From Amblyornis subalaris (taxonomy: Eukaryota > Chordata > Aves > Passeriformes > Ptilonorhynchidae): a DNA stretch of 64,000 nucleotides. The notes below the pieces were generated by a model. That model did not search any database, was not told the DNA's origin, and saw only the letters and a program-made list of their open reading frames with translations. The stretch is taken from positions 372,001-436,000 of the forward strand of contig JACAXG010000079.1 in the NCBI GenBank assembly GCA_018881555.1, given 5' to 3'. The translations under genes and the position numbers were made by a program. Position 1 is the first letter of the stretch. Every line of letters starts with the position of its first letter. This document shows, piece by piece, positions 13,101-58,800 of the stretch.

Positions 13101-16100
13101 AGTGTGTGGGAGCAGTCTGGTTCCTTTTAGCTCTATCATGCTCATCCAGTTGATCTAAACAATGCAATAGTTATATTTGTTACTATATCAGCCTGATAAT
13201 TATAAACACTCTCTCTGCATCCTGATGGAAGCTGTAATGTCTAAAGGGACAAGGTTTAGTGCTGATGTTTTATTTTTCATTTGAGTGACATGTAGTTTTG
13301 GTTGGCTGCCAAATGTGCTGTGTGTTAGCTAAGTTCATTTTATTTTGACCTTCTAAGTAACCCATTTCAGTAAGATCACATTTCTTCCAGCCAAACCCAA
13401 CTATATTTTCAATTTCATGTTTCTATTGAACACTTTGTGCAACTTTAACTAAAAATTACTCACATTGGTAGTTTATTTTAGAGCTGAATGCTTTCTAATT
13501 ATTTTTCCTTTTTTTTTTCTTCATGAGGATTTAATGAAAAGGGAAGAAAGGAAGATTTGGTGGATTTCGTGGTAGTCTGGCATTATGGGAACAAGTTTCA
13601 TATTGCCCATGTGTTTAGATTTTCCTTCCATTTACTTTTCGATGTTTTGTTTCTCCCTTTTTTAATTGTACCATAGTCAACACTACTGTTCATAATTACC
13701 CAGTTGTTGCAAGTATTTATGCAACCAAAGCATCCATATTGTATTAATATCTTTACAATGAACCTGTAAACTGGAGGAATACTCTGTTTAAATTATAGGG
13801 AAAAACTCCAAAAAGCTGTCTAGATAGTTAATTGCTTTCTTAATCACTTGGCAGTCAATACCTCTTAGACTGTCAAAATGTTGCCGGAGGTGACAAAAGT
13901 CTATGAAGTCCAACAGTAACGAGTGAGAGTATCTAAATATCTTTTCCCACTGCAAAGAACCAATTAAGTTATGCACTTCTGGGTTGCTTTGAAATCTCTC
14001 TCATGTTGAAGTACTGGCAGGATTCAAGCTAGACACTGGTTGATTGACTGGCCTAATATGATATGAACTGCACCAGTCAGTACAGTAGTCTTCTCATCAG
14101 GGATAAAGAACATTCTAGTTTAAACATCTTATTTATTCCCTGCCTGATTTGGAAAAGGGATCTGAATCCATGTCTCACACTTTCCAACCCTTGTTATTTA
14201 GGCACAGGGCTTTTGATCATTCTGGGAAAGTGGCTTCTTCCACTGGAGATGTTTTACTTTGTATAAAATATGTGTCAGAACATGGACTGAGATCTCTGTT
14301 TTTTCCTGCTGGCCTCTAGAAGCATTCATGGTCCTTGGCCAGTCGGCTCCACACAGACTGAGGGCTTAGGTTTGTCAGTTCCTGCATCTCCTGGACCCCA
14401 CATATACTGGAATTCATTGCTTCAAACGCTGAGTGTCCTATGTGGAACATGGGTAAAGCTGGGCATGTTGGCACCTCAGAAATGGTGTGGGCCTAGGCTT
14501 AACTGTCTACAAAAGTGTTCATAAAGTCAGTAAACTGAGTAGGAATCTGTCAAGCTTAGTAATTAAAAATGCTGAAGAGAGGCATGCAGCTGAAGCCATT
14601 TCTTACCAACATATGTGAAACAACCAAGTTTGGGTGTGAAAATGTTACCAGGCTCCTCTTCATCGGTTCACAGGGGTGTTCCCCCTCTAGAGCTCATGCC
14701 ATTCCTCCTTTCCTGAAAAGAGCCGTAAGAGAAGCTGATAGTTGGGTTTAATGGAAACTTCTTAAATACAATGCAGCTCTGGTCAAGTGCATACTCTAAT
14801 TTAAAGCAGAGACGTGAACTCAGTTACTGTGTGTCAGGTTCTGTATTGACCACAAAGGTGAATTTTCTAAGTTAGAGCATGCGTCCTCAATCTTTGGAAG
14901 GAATTGTTCTGCTTTGTGTAAATAATTAGATCTTGAGCAGAGGCTTCAGTTTATGTCTGCTCTATCCCACGAGTCATGCTAGGCTGTGGAATCAGTCTCT
15001 TGCTCGTTTTCTTGCTTTCTCTGTCAAAATCTTTCTGGCTCAGTAAATTTGTAATTATTTATAGTTTGAGGAACTCATTGGGACTTGGTTGAGAGCCAGT
15101 TCTTTAAGCTGCTTGGCAGCATCAGGATATTTTTGCCTTAAGGNGGAGATACAAGCAGCCAGGGAATTTTAGGTACTGACAACATTTGACAGCAATTTAG
15201 GAATAAAGGGTATTCAGACAAATATAAGTGCAAAATTTAGTCGTTATTATCTGGACCACAGAGACATTCAGATTAACTTTTATTGATTTAAATGGAAACT
15301 TGGAGCTTAATTAACTTTGTGGAGCTTGTCCATTATACTTTAAGAGATAATTGGCACCAAAGTCAGTCTTTAGCCCTATTCTTGAGTGACCTTCTGAACT
15401 TTGTGGAGGAAGTGTATAATAAAGTTACAATTGCACCTCAAATGTCACTTGCATCCAAGGATCTTCATTCATAGTACCATCTGGAAATGTGTTCAGTTTT
15501 GTCACCTGAAGTAATAAGGTTTGCAAATTAAAGGTCTCTTGGGAGAGAGAGAAGAAAGAGTAGTAAATACAATGTTTGTGTGTGTGATCTGCACTCTTTG
15601 AGTGAGAGTTAAACCCCAAATTTGTCATATGCATGTGAAAATTATCTTAGTAATGTGTAAATGCTCTCTCAGCACAGAGAGAATTTATTTTTTCATTTGA
15701 TATCTGATAATGGTGGTATGGCAGTTTCCACCAGTGCCTTTTACATACTGGACAAATAAGAGTAAATACTGACTATGGCAATATATCACATTATTTGACC
15801 TGAAAATGTGCCTGCCTATAATTTTGTGCACATTTTGTGGGTAACCTACACTTAAAAAAAGCTGTTAGTTCAGCTAAAAACATATCTGAGCATGTTTTCC
15901 CAAGTCATATTTTTTGCTACAGAAGAGAAGGGTGTTGACAGTTAGGCTAAATTCTTTTTTCCAGGTCAGTGTGTGTTTTTCTAATGGTCAAAAAGTCTCA
16001 TTCGTCTCTAAATAAATACCGATGTTTAACTGAATTTTTGTATTATAGTAAATTCCTGCTATTTTCACCCAGTTTTATTAATTGCAGCATAATAAATACT

Positions 16101-18429
16101 ACTTTGCTGAAATAAAAAAGTGAGCTTATACACAAGACGAGTATTCTGTTAGTTTAAATGACATAATGGTATTAATGGTATTGCTTTACAGGGCTGCCGA
16201 ATTTAATGAATTTCAGGGCCTTTGGAGGGGCCCTTACTTTACATAGAGCTGTCTATTTAGTAAGTTATATAATGTCTGTTAACAGTTATAAGCTTTTCAG
16301 AGGGAAGTCAGTTGGGGTCTGTTAGCCTACTGGCTTTCAATTCCTGTCTCTTTCTCCAGATATTTTCTCCAGAATATATTCTTGTTCCAGTCAACACCAT
16401 GAAAAATTAAGTACAGCGGCTGATTTTGGTCTTATTTACACCAAAGTAAATCAAGAAAGCAACTGTTAATAGTAACACTTAGAGGCATTACTAGGTCTTA
16501 CTGATAAGCTTACTCTACATATGGTTTATTAAAGATGGAGATTTGAAAGAGAATCATGGCCCATATTAAGAAATTTTCCTGCCAGTAGTTCATGGATAGA
16601 ATGAGGCCATTGGAAGTGAAGTGCTATAGTCAAGGACAGAAGTGAATTTGTTTCTTCTCACAGTTGATTTCAATTTACAAATTCCAAGTGTCTTTATGTA
16701 GGGCATATGTGTCTTTGAAACTGTTGTAATTTAACAGTGGATAATGCATGAAGATGCTGAGGTTGGATAAATAAAATTGTCACATAAACCACCAAACCAA
16801 AACTAAAGAACTGGCAGAACATGATTTTGAAATATCTGTGTTCTCATGGATTTTGCTGCTTTTACAGCTCTGTGTTGCATGACCTCCTCTGACCCCCATT
16901 CCCTGCCAGCCAGTCAGTGTCTTGAGCTGTCAATAGACACACTAAAGAGCTTGTCAGATAAGGGCAGCATGTTGAGTTGGAACAGTGTTTGATGGATTAA
17001 GATCCTGGCTGTTTCACCTGTGCAATTTCTGACTTGTATTACGAATGGCATTTTCAAAGCCTTTGGGCAACCTTGCCAAGCTTGCCCCTGGAGACCATAT
17101 TACAATGTCAGAACAATGTCAATTCCAGTTAAATAATTTTTATAGAAAAATAATTAAATTAACATCAAGCTTTTGACAGCATTTCCACAAAACCTCAGAA
17201 ATCCTCTGTTAAGACTCCCATAGCACTGTAACTTGGCCTCCTTTTTTTTGTTGTTGTTGACATAATTAAAGAGCAGTATTTTATTTTCACTTCTCTTTTT
17301 TTCTTTTTTTGCATGCTGTAGCAGCCTTTCAATTATAGCCTGTCAGTGTTCTCACAGGCACTATTAATTCTACATTTAAAATAATGTTTGAATGTCTGAA
17401 ATTTTTTCATACTCTGCATTAGAACTGCATACGCATATTTTAAAAGCTCTGTCCCACCAAGAATACTTTTGATGGTTTTGGAATACCTCAAAGAGATTGC
17501 CTTCTATTTTAGCTGCTATTTACCCTGTATTTACAGCTTTATTGGCTGAAAATTCAAATTAAAAAGAATAAAATTCCAACCCAATCTACTAGCCTGTTTT
17601 CTTGTGAAAACGTCCTTGACACATTAATCAATAATGCAGCCAGCTTCATGCAAACAAACATCTGGAACCTTGCTGATGGTTCTTTTTGAATACTTTTCCA
17701 TGATCACGCTCCTTCCTTCTCCTCTTTTAAGTATTCATAGAATGAGTCATGCATGTTTTGTCCCTACTCTCTGTGAAGAAAGGACTGTCGATTGTTTTGG
17801 TGAGTGGGGGAATGAGAAATACCAAGATCATTCTCAAATATGAGAAATACTTAGAAAATTTATTTCAAGAAAGAAAATGCTGCCTCAGCATTCTCCAGGA
17901 AAGGGAGTGCTCTCAGGTGTGCCCAACCCTGCATGTCTAGCTACCTCACATCACAGACACTGGAACTCTGTGTACCCTGTCAGGGATGCAGGAAGCTGAG
18001 AAGGGACATTTGAAAGAATGCGAACAAATTTTGAAAACTGCCTGTCAGACAGCAGACCAAAGNAACTCATTGAAAATTTAAATGCCTCTGTGGAATCTTC
18101 CAATTTCAACAAACTGGTAAATGCGCATGAGGAACCTTTTTATCTGGCTGTTCTGATCATCTCCATTACTCAGCCTGTGTTGATTTAGACTTCAGCCACT
18201 GCAAGTTCTCTGCCAAGCAGCCTGCTTCAGCTGAGCCAGCTCTTCTACTGAGGAACAAGTCAGCAGGGCTTCAGACCATCAGAAAGGGAATCCCAACAGC
18301 AGGAGAGTAGATACAAAGGAATTGATGACACCACTGATATGAACTCTAGCTGAGCTCTGAACCGCTTTTCTAATTTTTGACAAGTCAATGATGTTGACAT
18401 TTTGTGTTGGACAGCTGTAACCAGACTTG

Positions 18430-18590
18430 GCAAACACCTGTACTTCACGTTACTTACACTTAATTTAATCCTTCTGCCTCAGCTTCCCAGGTATGGAAAA
18501 CTGAGAATAATAAAATTATTATCTTCATAGAGGAGTTGTTATAATTAACGTTTTTAAAATCCTTAATGTAATTAAAGTACAAAGCAAACC
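18430..18590 (-). mobile_element. MIR-like SINE remnant, antisense
   Basis: The segment with TTACTTACACTTAATTTAAT, then CCTCAGCTTCCCAGG, GAAAACTGAGAATAATAAAA and TTCATAGAGGAGTTGTTATA follows the reverse complement of MIR in order: the 'cctcagtttcc', 'aaaatgggataataat' and 'tcatagggttgttgtgag' landmarks. Highly diverged, as expected for an ancient amniote SINE. Called from memory of the consensus without alignment. Confidence 0.55.
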
Positions 18591-21500
18591 TTCCAGCTAA
18601 GGACAGATAAAGACATATAAATCTTCTGCAATTTGGTATATGTATTGCTTTTTCTTACTTTATGTTTTATTTTTTCCAGTAATAATACCATGTCAGTAGA
18701 AGTAAGGAACAGGAATCTGAAGAAACCAATGCTTGAGAACCATGTGCAATATGATCTTTATAGTTACTGCTTTTTTTTACTTCCACAGGATGTGCTTTTC
18801 TTCCTGGCTTTATTATTAACTTTATTGACTACTTATTTGTTAGTTTACCTTTGGCTTCCATTGTCTGAGAAATTGGCCTGATCTAAGTAGATGAGGCTTC
18901 CCTTTTAACATTTATGACCAAAGCAAGTTAGAAATGGTGCTATAATAGCATTTGCAAAATTTTAGAGCACTTCATGTGATGATGGCAGCTACATGTTATA
19001 TTCTTTGCCTGAAATTTTTTTCCCCTGAAAGAAGCATCTGAAATAGAAATTATATCCTTACCCTTTCCTGTTCCCATTTCTTTGTATAACCTTCAAAAGC
19101 AGTGATTTGGAATAACTTAAGAGCCCAAGAGTATAAATGAATCAGCCACCCTTCCTCCCAAAAAAGGATTCTTTAATATCTAGACTGTTTTAAAACAGAT
19201 TTTATACTTCTAGTGGAAAAAGCTTTTCTCAAAAAAACAAGCTAGATTTGTACACAAACACGTGTTGTATTGAACATTTTTCAGCAGAGTATATTCCTTT
19301 TGCTTTTCCACAAGAACTGATGATCCGGAACTGTTTGAATCTGTAGTGGGCTAAGTATGATGACTTGTGCAGTTCTTGACAGAATGTGAGTTATAAAAAG
19401 CCTGTAACTGTGGTGTCTACTGGATGAATTTTGATTAGAGAGTCCATTTGAAACTGTGCTTTGTGCTTCTGAATTGGGTATTTGACAAGCATATATTCCT
19501 TCAGAGCACTAGCTACAGTATTTGTTGTAAAAGAAGGAGGATGTATTTTTTCTTTTTGTAGACACTGATTCTGAAACCTCAAGTTCAAATTTGTAATTCA
19601 GAGGAACCTTTATTGTAGCACTATGTAAGGTAACAAGGAGGAAACGAACACAAGACTGAGGCTGCTAAGACCAATGGGTGGTAACAGGAGTAATTAAAAA
19701 CTTAATACATTTCAGCTTCTTTTGTCTTTCAGGACTTTTTCCTTATAGGTGGAGTATGAATAGAAACTTCTAAAATATGCAGAATTTTGAAAATAGGAGG
19801 CAGAAATAAAAATCTGCCATTTCCTCTTTAGCATACTTTCCTCTTTCTTAACACACACCAACAGGGAGAATCTACAGACTATTCTAATAGCATTCAAAGA
19901 TAAGTTGTGGTCAATATGTTTGTTCTCCTCTCTGTCTTCTCTACTCATTTCTGATGGAAGAATGGGTCCAGAAGAGTGTAGAAATAACATAATAGAATAT
20001 GGGATTATTTTTTTAATTAAAACTTGGAATACAAAGCAAACTTGAAGATTCCATGTCCTCTAGTTTATTATAGAGAAACTGTAAAATCATTTCTGTGTGT
20101 CAAATAATAAATCAGATGCAAATAACTGATAGTAATAGAGTGAGGTTACAAGAGGACCATGTTTGCAATCATTTGGGGGGTGGGGAGCATGCAGGTACAG
20201 ATTTGCCAAGTAAGCTGTAACCACCTATAGTACGGTTCCTTCAAATTATACTGGTATAATTGAAATTAGCTGTGGTGTTCTGCTGTTGGAATACTTGATT
20301 GTCAGTCATATTTTTGTAACACCAGTGTTTTTCATCGAATTATAATTAAGATTTGTATTGTCATCGCAGTACAGGCCAAATTTCACAGTTAGTCCCTGCA
20401 GCAGCATTTTACCTCCTGAAGAGTAGCTCTCTTGTCACTCTTTCATTTCATTCCAGTCTGTGCCAGGTAACCATTTGGAGATAATAATCTTTTTTTTTTC
20501 TAGAGTCTCCCACAGGCAGCATGCAGTCACTAGCCCTCTGAACTGTTCTCGTGGCTTCTGTATGATGCTTCAGCCAGACCCATACTTTATCCTTGTTGAA
20601 TACCAAGAACAGTACAGACTCAGCACCTTTTTTGTCCACTGACTTAAAATATGTTTGTAAGATGTTTTGAGTAGAAATCAACTCAGCTTGAGTAAGGATT
20701 CTTTATAATGGATTACAGAAGTCTCTATCACACAAATAAACATATCTCAGGACATGCAGAGGAATGATAGGAGTCAGTCTTTATTTATTTGCTTAAAAAG
20801 CAGACATGATCCTGGAAAAAAAGATTGTTTTTTGTAGAAAAGGCTTTACAAAGTCCTGTATTCTAGTGCTTGGCTGAAGAAGGATGTTTCCTTATAGATG
20901 AGAATGGACTAATGTTCCTCACCCATGTTCTAGAAGTTTTCTGAAAGCACTGTATCTTTGCAGCTACATCCCTTTGAACATGCACTGCTCCCCATGCAGC
21001 TGCTCATGGATGGGGATAGTCCTCAGTCTTGGCCTGTTCTGGGTGGCTGGTAGAAAATCTGCTGTCATGAGTGANCACCATTGGTTGCTCCCAGTCAAGA
21101 GCCGGGATTATACTCTTCGCCTGAATATAATTAGAAGTAAAATTCGCTTATATCATGTATTTGTTGAAAGGTAGCTTTTAGGAAAACAAAACTATTAACT
21201 ATCCACATTTAATGTTGATTAAATATGAAAATCATAATATAGCAGCAGGATCACTCATATAACAGGCAGTTATATTATTTTTAGGCATGGGAAATTCTGT
21301 GATGAGTCAAATTGCACCTAGTTATATTCAAATTTTTGTTTTCCAATCAGCAGCTGGCTTTAAGGCAGACAATTTCTCGTGTTGACTGTCTAGAATGCAC
21401 ACTGTAGTTGGCAACTGCTGTAAGAAATTTCCTGTGTGTACTACCCCTCGGTGAATATCATTCCATTTTGAGCCTAATTAAAAATTGAAAATAGAAAAAT

Positions 21501-22089
21501 AAGCAATTATTTTTCCCTGCTGTACAATATCTAATATTCTGATTTCATGGCTGTCTGGCTACAATGATTAGGAAGAACATTTTCTTAAGAGTGTTCACAG
21601 TATCACAGCAATGTATCAGGAGCATCATGTATCAAGGAAAGGAACTATTACGTTAAAATATGAGCCACTTAAAAACACACCCAATTAAAAAGTAGGATGC
21701 TGTTGTGTGTTACATTTGGTGTAGTCAATAATTGCTTTTTCTTGTCTTTTGCTTTGAAAAAGCTATTAAGGATGTAGAAAACAGCCTTCAGCTAGAAAGG
21801 CTTTAATAGTAGTGATCTGCAACAACAGAGATAACACCTCTGCAACAAAGGCATTTTGTATTTAGAACTGTACTTCCATGTGGAGTCAAAGATGCTGTGG
21901 TTATTTTTGCTGGTAGAGAAATGGGAAATATGTGTGTAGTTGCTGATGATTGTATAGTTCTTTAACTAAAACAAATTACTCTGTGGGGCAAACTCTGTGT
22001 TAAGTGGGATAGAACCCCCCAGTATTTACAACAGGATACTGGTTAGGAGTAGTAAACAAGGACAGAAATCTGTTCAATGTGCCCCATAA

Positions 22090-54278
<32,189 letters not shown>

Positions 54279-54384
54279 AAGCTGACTTGCACTGAGGACT
54301 TCAAGCATCATTCTAATCAGATAGGTTGTTCACTATGTACAGTCCGACTAATAACTGCTAATCTGTGAACCATTATGTACAGTG

Positions 54385-54392
54385 TGTATATA
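54385..54392 (+). promoter_or_regulatory. candidate Pumilio response element
   Basis: TGTATATA, an exact match to the PUM1/2 consensus UGUANAUA, 107 nt after the GABRA2 stop codon. A second match, TGTACATA, lies at 54726-54733. Such motifs occur by chance in AT-rich UTRs, so binding is an inference. Confidence 0.4.
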
Positions 54393-55775
54393 AATGTCTT
54401 GTCTGTGTATCTCCAAAGGAGGGACACAGTGTTAATTCATGGGTCTGTAAACAGATAGCACCCATGGCAAATACAGCCAGCTCTTTAAAAGTTAAACCCA
54501 GGGGACTTCTGTTAAACTAGAATTCAAATATACAGAATTATATTCTCTCCGTACAATGAAATGAAGATATGATCCTACATAATTATTTAGGAACAGTATT
54601 TTTTTAATTTAAAGTTAAAATATTTTTCTATAAAGTAACTAATTCTACTTTAGTGAAAGAAACTGTCATTTAAAAAAGTGATTTTTTTAAAAACGTGTAA
54701 TTGTTTCATACAATAGCAGTACCCATGTACATAACAAAGTACGGAGGTCGTACAGTTCTGCTCTTCACAACATTCTGGATACTAGTTAGACTGAAGAGGT
54801 AGTAAACACTAATATATGGCAAAAGCCACAAGTTTCTTACTTCTGTCCTCTTTGAAGTTGTTAATAAATTCATCTAATTGATTTCAGGGAAAAGCGTTAT
54901 TCAAATTCAATATCAACCCACTTCTGCTAGTGATAGACTTATTCTTTTCACTGTTTTATTTATTTGATATACTAAGCTGGGTTGTCTGGTTCAGCAAAGT
55001 TGGATTTTTTTTTTTATTTTTGATTTTGTTCTTAATTGGATTATTTTCAGGTTCATAAAAGCACTCAGAAACTTTTAAGGGTTAAGTATGTCAGTAATAT
55101 AATATACTTTTTTTTTTCCTTTCTTAATGTTTTCCTAAAGCCTGCCATTAAAATATTTACCTGTATTTGTCCCAGGAAGCACNGTTTTCAAGGGAAACAA
55201 GAACCATGATTTAAGTTCAGGAAACTGTCCATATAATAAAATTTACTGCTGCTTTTGTAAATTGCAACTTTACATTTCGCTGACATAACTTTACAACAAC
55301 TTTGTATACTAGAAATGATTTTGCTAAGATTTGAATGTTATTTTTTTAATAAAAGGTCATGCGTCATCAGTAGGCATCAACTCTATTTCATATACACAAA
55401 TATAACAAAATTGGATCTGCCATTGGCAATTTTATAAGAACATTTAATACTATCAGTAAAACTGTTTTCATCTGAGCCTTTGCAAAGATTCTTTATGCCC
55501 CTAAAGGCCTGGTAAATCATAACATAAGAAATAATTGTGTACTGTATTTAGATTTTAGTATACTTGGCCAATCAAAAATATTTTGATTCACACATACATT
55601 AGCAGTTATTAGTTGACCTTTAAAAAAGATACACCTTAATGATNATGTCTTCTAGTAGAGACATATGTAGTCGTATAGTGTCATTTATTGCAGTTTTGTA
55701 CAGTAACTTGAGTATAGTGCATAAAATAGATATGTTCAGAGTTTAAAAAAAGTTGTACAAATATTTCTAAAATCA

Positions 55776-55781
55776 AATAAA
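55776..55781 (+). terminator. candidate polyadenylation signal of GABRA2
   Basis: AATAAA followed within about 60-120 nt by a U- and GU-rich run, the best-supported of at least five AATAAA hexamers after the stop codon. Alternatives are listed in the 3' UTR entry. Confidence 0.4.
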
Positions 55782-55830
55782 AGAGTATCTTAAGACATGG
55801 AAATGTGCTAAAAACAACAAAGAGAAACAC

Positions 55831-58800
55831 TGCTTTCTTTTGCTGTTTTATTTTCTTGCTTTTTCTTTGCTTTTGATGTGATTCTGTTTTGTACTTTGTG
55901 TGACAGTATAGATGCCAAGGTCACAAATGCATATTATAAATAGAATTAATAGTTAATACAGAGTTGACATCAGTAAAATAAAGACATTTAGTAGGTTATA
56001 AATGAAAGGGAGAAGCATGGACAAGGTGTGTATCCCTTGAATTCCCTCTAATTAAACCATCAGACTAAACCTTTCTCATCAATAGTAGCTAAAAAATGAG
56101 CACTTTACTAAGAACATTAAAATAAAAATATCCTTATTTTCATATATATTTATATGTAAATGTAGATCTTCCATGTAACATGGAGATGTGTGCAATAGTG
56201 TGATTATGAGCAAAAGGCTGGAAGGCAAGCAATAAACAAAAGGTTTTTTTCATGGTATAAGCATACATTTTTAAAATGTTTCATTTGTAAATTATAAATT
56301 TTCCCTTCAACATCCCATTGTCCAGGTATGAATAAATATATAAATATGTACATATGTACAAATAATTGTAAATATTAGGACTGTAGAAAAATCCCTTCAC
56401 TTTTAACTCTTTTTGGCAAAGGGCTCTGGCTCTATAGTTTAATGGAGGCCCCTGCTAAACTGCCCTTGAACTTGAGTGGCTGGATTATGTTTTCTGTGGC
56501 TGAGGTCTCCTTGCTGTGACCTAGTGGGAGTTCTTACCTTCTGTTCACATCAGCAAGATCTAGGGACTCTCCAAACCTCACTGGACTGGGGTATGAGAAA
56601 CAGAAGTTTGTTTTTCACCCTTGGCTACATCCCATGTACTCAAACCCTTCACAATGTTGAAACTGTTGTGTATTTCTACATGCATGACACTGTACAGTCA
56701 GAACTCTTCCCATGCCAAATATGAGTGTACTCAGTCATGTTGAATTACCTGATAAGGAAGGATTTTGCATCCTTATCCAAGAATGGGACCCCCTCAAAGT
56801 TTTTTAACAGTACAAGTCTTCTCCAACAAGACTGCTTCTCTGGAAAATAATATCTAGGTGACTCAGAGCTGCATACAAAAAGCAGTTTGCACAAGAAACC
56901 CGATGCTGTCTCATGTCAGCCCTGCTGCTACCNCTTTTATTTGGTATGACTATTTTTTCATTCACTGACCCTTTTCTCTACACTTGTGTTATGCTTGAGT
57001 CAGTCAGAAAAACAGGTGTATCTAAAGATACATTTATTGCCCACTTATATAGAAAAGTTGGCATACTATCTAAACTCAGTGAAAAAGAATACATTTTAAA
57101 TATTTACATGCAGTTACTGTGGGCATCAGCACGGCTTTTAAGTGGGCATGCTCCAGAAAATTTAGTTAGTTGGTCTACATTAAAGCAAACTCCTCTTCTA
57201 CGGGAAGAAGGAGAAGGAGTCTGCTTTACTGTTTCACTGCTGAAATATTTACAATGGCCCAATTGAATACACATAAGTTGCAAATTTGTAAGACTACCAA
57301 GTGGATAGGTGAATATAAATGTAAAGATTTAAGTGAATGGGAGCATCGTGCAAGGAATACCAGAATACAAGAGTTAGGCCTTCTTTTAATTTAGAATGAT
57401 TCTGTGTAATTTCTTTTGGTACAGAATCTGTGTCTGGGATTTTAAAGCTAGTGTCACAAATTTACATGCCAAATATCTAGAAGTTTCATTAAATTTGAGT
57501 AAAACTTGCTGGTCTTAAAGTCAGGAGAATGAGTGAGAAAATGCAAGTCACTTCTCTAGCAAAGATTTGCATATGGAATCTGCAAGTGAATTTTTTGGTT
57601 GACATATTAATCTAATTTACTTCTCCCATTATTCTTGAGTCAGGGTGTCATATTTTGTATGACTTGAAAAATTAATACAATAAATACAAAGATATACACT
57701 GTGGTAAAGTTAGATTGGAATTACAGTCATTCCGAATGAGGTTTATGAAATAGGTTTCCAATGTAGTACTGGGGACATACTTCTGGATGCATGTGGTCAG
57801 TTAATTTAACAGTAATTTTGTAAATCAGCATGAAAACTAGAGATCAGCACAGTTTATCAGCCAGAGTTGTCTGCTGGAGACTTCATGACAGATTGCTTTC
57901 AAAACAGTGGCTTCGAAACTTCTCAATTATGATACAGCAAATTAAATTACCTTCACCTGCCATATCTTGTGCCATATCTAATTCAACTTGTAACTGTTGC
58001 ATTGTTGAGGATCTTTTAAAAAAATACTATGGTAGGTGTTCTGAGATACAAGCTTCAGTTTGGGAGACTACTCATGTCACTGAACATTATTCTAAATTAA
58101 GGAGCCAATTTGCCTGTATAGTCACAGGAAAGAGCATCTAGACACCAAACAAGAGCCTTACTGCATCACCTTCCTTTCCCAGTGATTACAGATAACATAC
58201 AGAGTAGTGAGACTTTCAGAAGTGGAGTGACCAAAAACGGTGTGCATGAAATCAACCAGAAACAGCTGGGAGGAGATAAGGATGTATGGGGGAAGAAAGG
58301 AGGAAAGAGAATACACAAATGGCTTTGTTACCGTGGCAGTGGATTGTGAGATAACTGAGGAAGAAGCCACTGAGGGAGGTAATGTGTATTTTTGTTTCAG
58401 CTTCAGTTCTGAGCCTTCATTGCCACATGTGAGTTGTGGGACAGTAACTTTTAGAGCACATAAAATGGAAATACTTGTATAATTCTGCTGAACTTGAGGG
58501 ACATGAGTTGTGCCTTTGAAAGTGAGAGGCTTCTACTGACTGCTTTGTGAAAACAGACCATGCAATGCTGTGTCTCCTGCTGTTTGAGACATCTTGGGTG
58601 GAGGGAGAACAGAAGCTTCAGAAATTAAGTAGTACTTTGTTAATTCTACGTTTTATTTTCTTAAGAGGCATGGCTTTCACTTAAGCACAGACAGTCAGCA
58701 ATCATCCTCCATACCTCTCATTCCTATACTGAAACCTTAGTGCACAAGTTTTGCCTTGGCCTTCAAAAAATAGATGAAGTCTATGCTGCTGAACATTTCC

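Larger units (their letters stand above)
54279..55830 (+). other. GABRA2: probable GABRA2 3' untranslated region
   Basis: AT-rich non-coding sequence directly after the stop. AATAAA occurs at 54863-54868, 55235-55240, 55348-55353, 55776-55781 and 55977-55982. The 55776 signal is my preferred main site because a long U/GU-rich stretch (about 55835-55900) follows, as expected of a downstream cleavage element. Pumilio-type TGTANATA motifs lie at 54385-54392 and 54726-54733. The true end cannot be fixed without RNA data, and use of shorter or longer ends is likely. Confidence 0.6.
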
